In this document: positions 1 through 11,175 of the stretch, piece after piece
Layout: each line of letters begins with the position of its first letter
Position numbering within the stretch: position 1 is the stretch's first letter
Source of the DNA: Lasiodiplodia sp. COLG20
Taxonomy: Eukaryota > Ascomycota > Dothideomycetes > Botryosphaeriales > Botryosphaeriaceae
Assembly (NCBI GenBank): GCA_009801085.1
Contig: VNWV01000009.1
Location: forward strand, 1,106,501-1,170,500
Length of the DNA: 64,000 nucleotides
Direction of reading: 5' to 3'
Program-made: the position numbers and the translations under genes
The notes under the pieces: model-generated
Seen by the model: the letters and a program-made list of their open reading frames with translations, nothing else
What the model was told of the DNA's origin: nothing
Database searches by the model: none

Positions 1-454
1 ATTGAGCTAGCCGGGCGGCTGGATCAAGAACCGGAGTGGTTCTTGAGGCTGTTGATGACACTTCGAAGTTTTACATTCAATATATAGTACAAACGCCCAC
101 AAGCTACACCAATACACTCAAACACCACTATTAAAGACCCCAGAGCGTTTTCAAGAGGATCCGGGGCGTGTGGGTGGAATAGCAGAAATTTTTGTCGACT
201 GATTTCCCGAACGGGAAAATCTCGGACATGGTCGGAGAAAAGAAACATTGTCCTGCACCATCATGCTTCAAATAGAACTGTCACTATCAATTAAGCAAGC
301 CCCTGGTGTATAGGGGGGCATTGCAGTCGACGGCCAGCGTGAATTTATTTTTTGCTCTTGCCAAGGGTAGTTGAAGCCACCGTCCAGACGAGAATGTAGA
401 ATTATACCTACGGAATGTTCGTTTTCATCAAAAAGAAAAAGGGACTAATAGTCA

Positions 455-645
455 TACAGAGGGGTTCCATGTCCGACCGCTGGCGTGCATCTGTTTTTCT
501 GTCTATCGGATGCCTGTTGATTGCTAAAAGCGGCAGATTTCAGTGGATTAAACCAATCACACCATCCAAACTCGAGCGCAGTCATCCCCTGTTACCAAGC
601 CCTGGCATCCTTCGCGCTAGCGGTCGGACGTGGAACCCCTCTGTA
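455..645. repeat. Imperfect inverted repeat, 33-bp arms
   Basis: Positions 455-487 (beginning TACAGAGGGGTTCCATGTCC) are the reverse complement of 613-645, with 30 of 33 positions matching. All three mismatches are transitions. The arms are separated by about 125 nt. No flanking target-site duplication was identified. It may be a small MITE-like relic or a decayed local rearrangement. Confidence 0.7.
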
Positions 646-705
646 TTATACTCCAGAGCCCTGCTATTCTTCGCGCTAACCATTGGCCGCAGTACCCCCT
701 CTGTA
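598..705 (+). repeat. Diverged direct repeat, about 48 bp x 2
   Basis: The segments at 598-645 and 657-705 both start AGCCCTG, share TTCGCGCTA in the middle and end CCCCTCTGTA. They are separated by 11 nt. The first unit is also the right arm of the inverted repeat at 455-645, so three related copies lie within 250 bp. Confidence 0.6.
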
Positions 706-1464
706 AAAACCACTATTGGAAGAGGTCTCTACATCTTGGATGCTTATAGAAAAAAGACTGGCATCGGGTAGAAGGAAAGGTTAGATGAAAGTCGTTACGA
801 GTTAACATAAGGATTCTCTCGTTGCAAGCCTAGCCATTATTCACTAACTTCTAGCGATCGTGACAGCTGTCTAACGAAATTTTTTAGGAATAGCTACAGC
901 ATTTGAAACCACGCGCCAGGAATTATCACCTGAGGCGCCCTTCCAGATCGTAATGGCGGCAATGCCGTTGAGTGCAGCGGCATCGGCATCTTTCGGCATG
1001 CTTGCGGCATCGGCGGCATTCCCAGAATCACCTCGCGCTCTGACCGCCGCGCTCCAATAGCTTCAGCGAAACATTCCTTGAGAATTATCAATCAGGCGAG
1101 AAATACGGTCGTGAGATATCGGGCGGCTGCGGAAGCTTTGATATCATCATGAGGCGACAGAAAAAGACGTATAGCTCACGTATTTATATATTCGCTGATC
1201 CAAGTCCTACAAGCAGTACATCCACCAACCATTTCTTCACAGACAAAACAACTAAGTCATAAGAAAGGCACTTTTCCTATCAATTGAACGCCCTTACGGA
1301 TCGCGCAAATTCGATATAAAACAAGACCCTATACCGAATTCCCCAATACAACAAACCGAAGCAGAGCCTCCTCGCGGATAACAACATTACATCTTTCACA
1401 TCTCTATTAGTCGAGCCGGGAACCACAAGCGTCACCATCAGGAACAAGACAGCCTCGTCAGAAA

Positions 1465-1758
1465 ATGGCAACCGCCGTTCTTCCCCGCACCCTGCTCAAC
1501 CAACTCATCCATGCGGTCAAGAACGCCATCAAGGAGCCCCACCCGATCGGCCGCGTGCCCGTTAGCACCGCCCCATACAAAGCCGACTGGAGCCGTGCCT
1601 GGTATCGCATCGGCCTAGCGTCAACGCTGTATGTGCCCGTAGCTTCGGCCGTTATGTTTTGGCCCTTCGTGGTGCGATCGCTGGCCATGCCTGGTGGCTT
1701 CGGCCACGCGTATCACTGGGGCAGGACAAAGGCTTGGTGGGAGGAGGAGCAGGAGTAA
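1465..1758 (+). CDS. Small single-membrane-span protein, unrecognised
   Basis: This single-exon frame encodes 97 residues and starts at the first ATG in a good context (GAAAATGG). The N-terminus is basic and amphipathic (about residues 1-25, rich in R/K/L and without acidic residues before about 25), which would suit mitochondrial targeting. A hydrophobic span of about 20 residues follows (about 48-70), then an aromatic, charged C-terminus ending WWEEEQE. Third codon positions are strongly G/C biased, unlike the flanking DNA, which supports real coding. I do not recognise the family. A small mitochondrial inner-membrane protein is a reasonable guess but only inference. Confidence 0.6.
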   Translation: MATAVLPRTLLNQLIHAVKNAIKEPHPIGRVPVSTAPYKADWSRAWYRIGLASTLYVPVASAVMFWPFVVRSLAMPGGFGHAYHWGRTKAWWEEEQE

Positions 1759-2656
1759 GGATGTGTTGTGGAGTCACGGGTGCTTTTCCATTTAATGTCC
1801 GAGTTCCTATGAAATCTGCTTTTGTTGTCCCGGATTCACAGAGAAAATAGAAAGAGTTATAGATACAGGGAAAACGCTGAACGAAGAAACATAATCAGGT
1901 ATTGAATGCATAGCAAATCAATCAAGCGGAATTACCTTTTTCGGTCCGTATAACAAACGCATGTAGTCAAGTGTCCAAAACAGAGATTCTCAGTCATAAA
2001 ACTCCCATAATCTTGAAATAATGCATAAGCCCCTTTATTCCACCCCCCTTTCAACCGGCATATCCCTCAATCCGAGCTCCACTGTGCTGTAGGACCATTA
2101 AAACTCCGGCCTCGACTCCTCGCTCCTAAATGTCATGGGTGATGATCGTTTAACCTTCCTTATCCCTTTTTTCGTGTCATGTGGCCGCATCGACCTTCCT
2201 TTCATCGGTATCTGGGCTCAAGAGACCGGCGGCGGCAAAATCTTCAACAGAAGGGCCTTGCGGTATGTCGACTAGGACTGCTGGGTCACTTTTGCGCGAC
2301 TGCAGCAGAGCGGCGCGATTCTGTTACGAGTGAAATGTAAGGGAACAGCACAGTCTGTAGGTTCCGAACCGTAGCAAGTAAAAGCGAGCAATGTAAAAAT
2401 AGAGAACGGAGAATAGGAACAAAAAATAAAGAGGGGCATGAGTCACGAGGCCTACGCATTCCGCGTAGGAGTGGTCACCTGCAGTAGTCCACGTGCGCGG
2501 CCATATCAAAGAGGCATCACACAAGCCCGTATGCAAGGAGACAAGAGAGAAATGAGAGAAGCACGGATTTCACAGGAAAATTAGGGGAAAAGAAAGAGGA
2601 CACTGAATTTCCCTGAAGGGCAATGTCAGAAGAGAGGAAAAAAAAAGGGGACTCAC
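1759..2656. other. Intergenic, may hold a terminal exon of the 2965 gene
   Basis: I see no convincing complete gene. The stretch is relatively A/T-rich. It should contain the 3' end of the minus-strand gene that starts at 2965 and the terminator of the plus-strand gene at 1465. Candidate acceptor AGs for the minus-strand gene lie near 2613 and near 2482, but neither can be chosen from sequence alone. Confidence 0.4.
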
Positions 2657-2965
2657 CTCTCCGCCTTCTCTCCCACTCAAGCCAAACTCCTCCAATACTT
2701 CCGTTTCCCTCGCCAAATGATCCGGACTGCTGCCGCTCCTCACCGGCCGATCATCATCGCCTGCTCGGTTCCTTGCAAGAGAAGCCGTCGTCATCCGCGA
2801 ATTCTGCCTGTTCTCAGGCGACGTGGGCGTACCGTCGATCTCGACAGGCGCGCCGGCGTTGATGGCGGGCGTCGAGGTATCGAGGTGCGGGACGACGGAG
2901 CCGCGCACGAAGCGCGGCGTCGTGTGATGGTCGGCGACCGGGGGGTTGGCGGTATTGGAGGTCAT
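2657..2965 (-). CDS. First exon of an unrecognised gene (3' end unresolved)
   Basis: From ATG 2965 the frame runs 103 codons with strongly G/C-rich third positions. It then reaches a good donor (GAG|GTGAGT, donor at 2656-2655), after which the frame becomes T-rich and non-coding in character. The peptide is polar, probably disordered, and rich in Pro, Thr, Asp and Arg, with no membrane span. Possible acceptors give only short C-terminal tails (8 to about 31 residues), so the mature protein may be only about 110-135 residues. I do not recognise it. The coding character of this exon is well supported; the downstream structure is not. Confidence 0.5.
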
Positions 2966-4215
2966 GTCGATGTGTTGTTGATATCTAAAGGGGTGGGGAG
3001 GTTAGAAATGGTGGTGTGGGGTGCTTCAACAGCAAGAGCAAGGCTAGTTCGGGTGGGGATGCGGGTGCAAAGGGTAATGACGGAAGGTGACGGATGGTTG
3101 GTAACCACCAATGGTCGAAGCTTACATGTGTACTACTAGCCGCAGGGGAGTCGGGAGAGCAAGGAAGAAGTTGCGAACCTCAGATCGGCGTCGTTCGTAT
3201 ATATATAATTGCAGGCGAGGGCGGGGATCGACAGCAGTGGCGAAAGCGCTATCGTTATTTATATACACACATATAGTACCCACCTCAGCTGGGCGACGAG
3301 AACACGAGAAAGCAAGGCGACACACGGCGGCGATGACCGACCGGTCAGGGCCAGGCCTGTGTTACTGCTGCCTGCCTGCCTTGCGCGCCGCTTCCAGCAC
3401 GCAGCCGGTTATCTCGGCCGGTATAAGAGACAGATTCAACTGGCCTGGCCGGGCCTCTACGACAAGCGTGGCTGAGCAAAACCATCATCTGGCCAACAAA
3501 GCTGGCAGCTCTAGCCGTGGTCCACACTCCACTCTCATGCGAAAATAGCAGCCGCGTAAGCGCTCGATTACAACGGTGTATTTTTTCTCTATCAACCTGA
3601 CTACCGCTCCAGCGTGACGTTGAGGCTGAGCCGCCCGTTGCATCTATCTCCGCGACCTTCTCCGCCTGGTCGCACTGCGGACCAAGCCCCACCACCCCTC
3701 TAAACTCTCCACCACCAATTTGCCCCGATGAAGAAGAATGTTGCAGTGAAAAAGCAAAAAGACTAGTAGCAACCAAATCATTGCCAGTGCAGCACCGGCT
3801 GTGAAAGAAAAAAAAAATCCCAGCAAACTAAAGTACACATTAAATGTCGGCGGTTTGGTGGTATCATGAAAAAGCCCAGGGAAAGAGGTCCGCCAACAGA
3901 CCCCGGTCCCGCGCCCCATCAACGCTAGGCGAAAACGACCAAAAGGAGATTGTGAGTGCACTCGCTGATGGAGTTGGAGAGGGCCAAAGCAGGAAGCAGA
4001 AATGCAAGAGAAAAACATGAGAACAGGCGGTGCCTGCATAGATGCAACGCGTGAAGGACGGTGAATCGTATGCCAGCAGAATGATCGACAAGAACAGAAG
4101 AAAATAGGAAACGGAAAAGAAAGTCCCAAATACGCCCGATGCGCCTTGCCGAGGAGCCTGCTCGCTTTTGTACATTCGCTCATTAGAAGTCCCAGAAATC
4201 GACCCGTTAACCAGC
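2966..4215. other. Intergenic between the 2965 gene and RAX2
   Basis: This holds the upstream region of the minus-strand gene at 2965 and the 3' region of RAX2. There are A/T-rich tracts near 3197-3210 and 3257-3275. Open frames on both strands are overlapping and biased in no consistent way, and I found no supported gene. Confidence 0.5.
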
Positions 4216-7200
4216 TCAGAGCCTTTCTGGCGCTCCCGGGTTGTCGAGGTTGCTAAGAATGTGCTCCGGCGGGATGCGCGTCATGTTGGCGTTCTTGTCT
4301 CCCATCTGTGTTGGTGCTGGCACGTAGCCTTCACGCGCCCTGCGGATGCGTTCGGCTGCGATGCCCGCCACCACCAGGAGCATGATCAGCGCGAGCGAGA
4401 TGGCGAGCGCGATGAGCACCACCAGACCGAGCGCGAGATTACCACCTGGAAAACACGTCAGTCAAATCATCCCACCCGTCGCCCATGCCGTCAACTTACC
4501 ACTTGTCCGGAAAACGTTTTGGGGCTTCTCAACGAAGACTTGCGAGAGGCTACCTTGGCCGTTGCTGGCTGTGGTAGAGAGAATGAAGGGCTGGAAATCG
4601 GTGCCGTTGTAGACGACTGCAGACGCGTTGCCAAATCCAGGCACGTTAAGCTCACCCAGCACCATGAGAATCTTGTCCTTGTCCAGGTTGTCGTTTGAGT
4701 CGTGGTTCTCCTTGATCGAAAAGACCTGAAGGCCGCGGACAATAGACCCTTCGCCGAGCCCATCTCCAACCGACACCCAATCGTCAGCACTGGTGCCCGT
4801 GAGCATGACGAACGCCGTGCCGTTCTCCGCTGTGCCTGCAACCCAGAATCGAGTTCCGTCGCTGTCGGCTGCCGTGATGGCATCGACCGGTCCAGGAACC
4901 TGCTCGGATCCAGGAAGAGTCTTGAACGATGAATCCTTGACCGTGTAAGTCACGAGCGCCGTGGTGTTGTCTTCGGCAGTGAGGTTGCCGCCGAGGAGGA
5001 GCTCGTTCTGTGTGACCCAAAGCATCGTCGAAACTGAGCCCGACAGGCCGTTTCCAGGGCTGACCCACTGCCCACGGTCCGTGGCGTAGACGCAGAGAGC
5101 AGGGCAAGTAAAGGCACCAGCCGAGTCAAACTCTCCGCCAACAAAGATATCATCCGAATCCGGCCGAGGAGCAATGGCGTTGACCGAGACCTGGCCACCA
5201 GAACGGTCGAGGGCCTGAGGTTGAGTGCTGGAGAAATCAGCATTGGCAAGGCTGTACGAGAAGAGACCGTTGAGGTCCGTGCCGCTAGCATTTCCAGTAA
5301 ATCTGCCGCCAACCCACAGAGTCGAATCGGAATCCTGGGTAGCAAGGGCGACAATCGTGGCGGTAGCGTCTAATTGATCCGTGAGGCCGTTCACCTGGTT
5401 AGAGTCGGAAGTGTTAACGAAAAGGAGGTTGTTGAACTCGGAACCGTTCGTGCCAGTAGCCGAGAAATGACCGCCAATAATGGTAATGTTAAGGCTGTTC
5501 TGCTCGTATACCAGACCAGTGACCACGCCCGTAACATTCTGAGAACTTGTCGAGCGCTTGGCAAGACCCGAAGAAACCGACTCTGCCTGGGGCTGGATCT
5601 GGATGGGATACCGTTGCAGGCCAAGCTGTTCCGCGTTGATTAGGCCAACAGCGCCGCTCGCTTCCAGAGCCTGAGACGAGACAGCCCCCGCAAACAGGGG
5701 GTCGGAATCCGGAACTTCCGTCCAAGCATTGAGCTGACCCGAAACCGCGATCGCCTGCACATCCAGGTTGCGAAGCCAGTTCCCTCTGGAAGGGGACCAG
5801 AGAGCGATACCCTCAACGGGGAAAGTCGCGTTCTCGCCGAAAGCCTGAACACCGGTAATGTCACCGCTCACTGCAATGACGTACTCTGGTGTACCCTCTG
5901 TCAAGTTAAGACTCAGGGGAACGATGTGACCAACACTGCCGTTGATACCGGCGCCGAGGGGCTTCCATTCGTTGTCAGACGTCGAGTACAATGCGATACC
6001 ATTCAGACCATCCACCGAGTTTTCAGCCGTGTTGGTGAAGTTGCCGCCAACAAAAAGGTCCGTGCCATTGAGGTAGAGAGCGTGGACTTCAGAGTTGAGG
6101 CCACGGTCCGTAAGGCTGACAGTTGCGTTATCTTTGATGGCAAAAATGTGACTGACGTTGTTGCTGGTGAAATTGCCACCAATGTAGATCGCATTGTCGT
6201 CAGTGACCATGGCGTTGATCCCCGCAGAGCTGCTGAGTTGGGAGCCTGCAGTGTCCACGACAGAGGCCGAAAAATCGTCGCTGACGGTATCCATGTTGGG
6301 ATCGTATTCAAAAAGGCCATTGAGCCCACCGGAGGAAGAGCTCATGAGTTCGAAGCGCACACGTTGGGCGACAATGTTCAGAGGTCCTTCTTGGCCATCG
6401 GCGGGTGTGAGGGTGACGGATGGGCGGAACGAATCGGAAATGGCATCCACGTAACCATAATAGATTGTGTCGTACTTGTCGTAGTAGTTTGTCTGGAACA
6501 AAGTCGTCGAGATTGGGGGGCCTGCAGTCGTCGTGCCGTTGGTCATGGTGCCTGTGATGTTAACCTGTCCACGAGTGTCGCAAGAATCATCTTGTTTACA
6601 CCCAGGAGTGTACAGGCGTACGGTATAATTGCCGGACTGCTGAATGTTGGGCTGAAAAACCACAGCAGCCGAGCTGCTGTTGACCTCCTCTCCGCTCGAG
6701 AAGTTTGCTCTAAGCCACTGCGAGCTGCTTGAGTGCGATGCCTCAACTGCCCAGGGGCCGGTGCTGGTAGCGGCAGCTGCGGTACTGTTGCTCTGACAGG
6801 TAGGCTGGTTAAAGTCGTTAATGGCAAAAGCATAAATGTCATCTTGGTACAATTCGATGCCAGCTAGACCAGCACCATCGCCGTACCACTCGGAGATATC
6901 GATGCGGAAGGCATTCATGCCAACTTGGTTGACGAAGTGGAAGTCCTGGTGCGTGGTGTTGCCTTGCGGAAGAGGGCAACGAGCATCACAGGTGATGTTG
7001 TTGCCATTGGAATCAATGTGGGTGAGGTTCATGATACCGCCATCGGGAAGGGCGGTGAAGCGCCAAGTCCTTGTTCCACGGCCATCCTGGTTGGTGTTGT
7101 ACAGGCGTAGCTTAGTGGGCTGGAATCCAAACTGAAATTCGGCTTTCCAGAATCCCGGTGAGGCGTCCTCCAATAGCCAAACATTGCCCGATCCACCCTG

Positions 7201-7980
7201 CCCTGCCTTGCAGATGATGTTCTCGGGGTCACTGAATCCGCTTCTCGTCGAAGAAGCCTGGGTGGTAATGTTTCCAGCTCCCAAGGGGATAACCTGCTGG
7301 TCCTTCTGTTTCGGCGTTGTAGTATTACCGAGCCCATCAAAAGATCCTCCGAAAATGATATGGCCATCAGAGTTCTTAACAATAGAAGAAACGGGTCCAT
7401 TGAAACCGGCAAAGGGTAGGTTCGTCCACTCATCCGTCCATGCGAGAGCGTTGGTAGAGTTTGCGGCAGAAAAAGAGCCGCCGACGTACACGATTCCAGA
7501 ATCCGAGTCGCAGTACAGGCTCTTGACGCTGCCGGTTAGTCCCTCCAACGGGGTGATTTTGGACGTGTTTGGGTTGAAAAGCGCTACGCCCTGCGTCTCG
7601 ACGCCGCCCAAGCTGGTAAAGTTTCCTCCGACAACGATGCCGGTTAGTGAACCATCCTTGACGAAAGAGCACATGGCCTCGATGTTGGCATCGCCAACGG
7701 CGAGGTTGGCGAAGGCGCCGTTGGGGAAGCGCGACAGGACTGCCTGGCTGCCATTCGTGAGGTAGGTGTTTTGCTCTTGGCCTACCCACTCGTAGATGGA
7801 GAGGGCGTCGAAATTGCCGGCAAGCGCGACGCGGCCAAGCTCGGAAATGTCGATGTTCGGCGAATCGACGGGGTCGAAGGAGACGGCGCGTGTTGTGGGG
7901 GCGCCGATCAGGGCGGCTGAGAGAAAAGCGGCTGCAAGCCTACCGGCCGACATGACCGGCGATGAGGATGGAGACCTCAT
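4216..7980 (-). CDS. RAX2: RAX2-type polarity landmark membrane protein
   Basis: The two exons, 7980-4500 and 4445-4216, are joined across a 54-nt GTAAGT...CAG intron and encode 1236 residues, the usual size for Rax2. The N-terminus has a signal peptide (hydrophobic stretch after MSAGRL). The large extracellular part has many repeats of the type GGNF..., each followed by a short strand and 'ALWN/LFN'-like segments, as in a Kelch-like beta-propeller. It carries many N-glycosylation sequons. Exon 2 supplies one hydrophobic helix (about residues 1163-1188) and a short cytoplasmic tail of about 48 residues. In yeasts, Rax2 is a plasma-membrane cortical marker for bud-site selection, and in fission yeast and filamentous fungi it affects polarity. 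ATG 7980 is the first in-frame ATG; a second (7953) would also keep the signal peptide. The assignment rests on overall architecture and repeat style. Confidence 0.88.
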
Positions 7981-9415
7981 GGCCTGAGCCGGCGGCAACC
8001 GGGTGGAGCGGGCGGAGAGCAGTGCGGAGGGCGGTGGTGTCGTGGTTGTGGAGAAAGTCGCAGGGAGTTCAGTGTTGACGAGAGCACGACATGCCGGGGC
8101 GGAAAAGCTCGTAGTAAGGTACCCGGATCGCAAACGGGAGGTGATGAAGCAGACGGGGCGGCGGCGAATGGGAAGCGGCGCACAGGGTCGGAAACAAGGC
8201 GGGCCCGGGACGGAGGCGCAGGGGAAGGGCTGGCGTGCGACGTGGCGCTGGTAACGAGTGACTGTGGGTGAGAAAGTTCGGACGCAGGAAAAACCAAAGA
8301 GAGCGACAGCCGGCGACGGACGTGCGAGTCGGTCGTGGAGACGTGAAGGATGAAGATGGAGTTCGAGATCTCCTCTGCAGCGTGCAGAGTCAGCGGCGCG
8401 CTGGGGGCCTTCGCAAAACAGCCTGAGACGCTCGCACCAAGCCCACGTTAGATGAGCTCCTGAGCGGCCTGAGCCACGGCCGACGCGGCTTACCGACCCA
8501 CTTCGCGCCCGCACGGGGCGCTGTGCCCTGACAGGGCCGCCAGCCGGTGATACGCTGTCTGCTTCTGCAGCCTGTCTGCATCATCGCGCGAGTGACACGG
8601 CCAGCGCCAGCACCAGCGCCAACGCCCGCGCGGCCGTTGGATCGCGCCGCAAGGGGCCGCACGCTATCAGGCTGTGCTGCTCCACTCCACGCTACACCTA
8701 CAGCTCACTCTATCCCAACCCACCCTGTTCGTACCAAGCGCGCGCCGCTCCTAAGCTCGTGTGCGCGGACATTCCGGATGCGTTCATTGCGCCGGCAGGG
8801 CCTGGCCATCCCTGGCCTGGCCAATCACCGACCCCGGCTTCTCCCTCTGGCGTCCCGTGAACACATCTGCCGCTGCTGCATGCAATTCGCACGCACAGAA
8901 GCCGTCATCAAAGAAACTTTGCCTCAGGCTGCCTTGTGATTGGCGATCTGCAGCTCGGCCGATCTGGAAGCTTCGCTCCGCCATGCTACCAAACCGCCTG
9001 GTTCCTGCGTCCTTCTTGGCCCACAACATCCTCGAGCGGTGAACTGCCAAGGCCACGACGCCGCGGTAACAGAGACGCGCTGTGCGACGTGTGCAACTCC
9101 AGCCCGTCTTGGACTATTGTCATCGCAGAGCCGCCAGCCTTCCTGTACGTCCGACACAAAGCGGTACCAGAAGAGACTCAATTCGTACTATCTAATAATC
9201 CCGGTGGCAGCCAACCGTCCCGCCTTCGCCACCGGTTCGCTGGATATACTCATTTCTAGCAGCATGTCGATAAACACAGCATCCGCGTGCAGGGTACCAC
9301 AGTCTCAGATGCACATGTGCTGCACGATCGAGCAAGGAGTGCCACACCAACCTCTCCAGTCATTCTCGTGAAGTCATTACCGTCATTGCATCGTAGCAGC
9401 ATGCTCGCCGCTGGT
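7981..9415. other. RAX2 upstream region and LanC-like 3' region
   Basis: I see no supported gene. The RAX2 reading frame stays open upstream to about 8514 but contains no ATG beyond 7980, so it is treated as 5' UTR or promoter. It is C/G-rich with Pro/Arg-like translation. The plus-strand frames at 8547-9371 look like chance frames. Confidence 0.5.
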
Positions 9416-10552
9416 CTAGATGTCGTTGTAGCCCAAGAACCTCTTCTCGAGATGCTTGTCGGCAACCGCCCACGTCCATGCGCGCCCTGCCTCTCCGCAC
9501 CAGAGCGCCGAGGGATCGTCAGACTTTTCCATCATGCCGTCCTTGTCCATCTGCTTGATCTCGTGGCCCGTGGTAAAAGTGAGAAAGTGCTCGAACTCAG
9601 GGTCCTCGAGCGTGAGGGCGTTGCCTGAGATACCGTGACACAAGCACGGCTCCTTTGTCAAGAGGCCACGCTCGAGAATGCATTCCTGGCCCCGCCTAAC
9701 AGCCCTGTCGATACGGTCCTGCATCTTGGGGAAATACTGCCTGATTGACTGAAGCGATGCAATTACACCAGGGGCGCCATGACAGAACTGGACGAGCCGG
9801 TCTTTGCCAGGCGGGATGGACGAGGGCCAGTTACCGCTGTCGTACTGATAGCTGAGAACAGCGCCTAGGTCAGCTTCCAATTTTGGTGCCATGGCGGGGT
9901 CGGTGAGCACGATCTGCGTGATGATGCCAATGGTGCCATGGACCGCACCGAGGTAGGCCTTCCCGTGCCACTTCCACGGGCGGGGAGAGTCCATGATGGC
10001 ATCGATTACTTCATCCGTGGTGTCGTCAATGAGCTCTTTGGTATCATGGTCGTCCTCGAACGACGCCCTCACTAGCCGCAACAGGTAGAGATACCCCGCA
10101 CGACCGTAAAGCCATTCATTGCCAGCGTCTTCGTCGGCAGTCACAGCAGCATAGTTGCAAAGCTCCTTGGCCATGTCGGCGTCCTTGGCAGACGCGGCGC
10201 CCAGGGCAAGGAGAGCCATGATGTCGTCGGCGATACCGCACTTCTTGACGGTAGGTCCAGGGTAGCTCTTCATGTGCTGTTGCGCCAGCTCCAAATAGGC
10301 GGCGAACCAGGAACCGAGCGGGTAGTCGCCGATGGTCATTTCCGGATAGAGCTGTTGCAAGCGGAAGAAGAGGAATGAGACGCTGATTGGGCCATAGTAG
10401 AGGCCGCCGCCGGGCGGGATCCTGTCGGGCGGGTAATCGTTGACCAGGCGGACTAGCGACGCAGTGAGCTGCTTGTAGGGGTCTCGCCGGGAGAGGGGCT
10501 GGTCATTGCGGAAGTAGCGCGGAAGCGCCTTTGGCTGCGCAGCCGTGGTCAT
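9416..10552 (-). CDS. LanC-like protein (LANCL family)
   Basis: A single-exon gene of 378 residues, the typical length of eukaryotic LanC-like proteins. The C-terminal half has the family's metal-binding signatures: a CHGAPG motif at about Cys257 and CLCHGISG at about Cys305-His306, the three expected zinc ligands. The helical repeats carry the double-glycine style motifs (GRAGYLYLL near the middle, GAVHGTIGI) of the alpha-toroid fold. Mammalian LANCL proteins bind glutathione and add it to dehydroalanine/dehydrobutyrine in damaged proteins, so a similar cytosolic role is likely here (inference). No precursor peptide or LanB-like gene is nearby, so this is not a lantipeptide cluster. The start at 10552 is the first ATG; the open frame extends a little further upstream only with a TTG. 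Confidence 0.87.
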   Translation of the reverse strand: MTTAAQPKALPRYFRNDQPLSRRDPYKQLTASLVRLVNDYPPDRIPPGGGLYYGPISVSFLFFRLQQLYPEMTIGDYPLGSWFAAYLELAQQHMKSYPGPTVKKCGIADDIMALLALGAASAKDADMAKELCNYAAVTADEDAGNEWLYGRAGYLYLLRLVRASFEDDHDTKELIDDTTDEVIDAIMDSPRPWKWHGKAYLGAVHGTIGIITQIVLTDPAMAPKLEADLGAVLSYQYDSGNWPSSIPPGKDRLVQFCHGAPGVIASLQSIRQYFPKMQDRIDRAVRRGQECILERGLLTKEPCLCHGISGNALTLEDPEFEHFLTFTTGHEIKQMDKDGMMEKSDDPSALWCGEAGRAWTWAVADKHLEKRFLGYNDI

Positions 10553-11175
10553 GGTGGCTGTGGAGTCTGCGGTTGACGTACGCCCCCAAATCAAGGGTTT
10601 GATTGCCGTTGTGAAGCTACAAGGGATGCCGATCAGAATATTGGGAGGTAGGTGCTCAGCCGGGCCAGAGCTGCGGTGGTGACGTAATGGGACGGCTGTC
10701 TAGCGACTGCGACAAGCGCTCCCTTGCTGCTGCAGCAAAATGCTTGGGCCGGCGGGAGTGAGGGATGGAAATGCTCGCAAAGTGAAGATCAGGACTGATG
10801 ATGAGGGGTAGAGGGGGATTAAAGTGGACTCGGTTGACTTCCGAGAGGGCTGGAGGTTGTCGTTGGGCTGCGGCCCTGTGACGGGATCCCGCCCCGCGAC
10901 TTGTTTCGAGGCAGAAGCCTAAACCACCCAGCCACTTTCACGGACATCCTTTGTAATTAGGTAGCACCCTTGCTCGCGGAACATCATTTCACCAAGTCCG
11001 CGCTGCCGACCATTGCACCGCCCGCTCGAGCTATTTGCATCGTGCGGTGGGCCAGCTCTCAAGAACTCCGCGTGCCAAATTTGTATGAGAGTTATCTCTA
11101 GGTTTGCATACTTCAGCGACATTCCAACGGATACTCACATCCCTCCGCCCTGTCAAACACGTATTGTTACACGAA
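10553..11175. other. Intergenic, LanC-like promoter and OGG1 3' region
   Basis: No gene is seen. The stretch holds the upstream region of the LanC-like gene and the 3' flank of OGG1, both on the minus strand. Confidence 0.5.

Larger units (their letters stand above)
1..1464. other. Non-coding left edge
   Basis: No coding region is supported here. Open frames in this stretch are short, lack a third-position G/C bias and resemble no family I know. It contains the inverted/direct repeat cluster at 455-705 and, at its right end, the presumed promoter of the small gene at 1465. Confidence 0.5.

Noticed and set aside
3644..4183. Minus-strand 179-codon frame downstream of RAX2
   Set aside because: It lies in the RAX2 3' region, with no coding bias and a hydrophobic/Cys/Phe-rich random look.
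9256..10594. LanC-like gene as part of a lantipeptide biosynthetic cluster
   Set aside because: No dehydratase, precursor or transporter gene lies within the window; eukaryotic LANCL proteins do not make lantibiotics.
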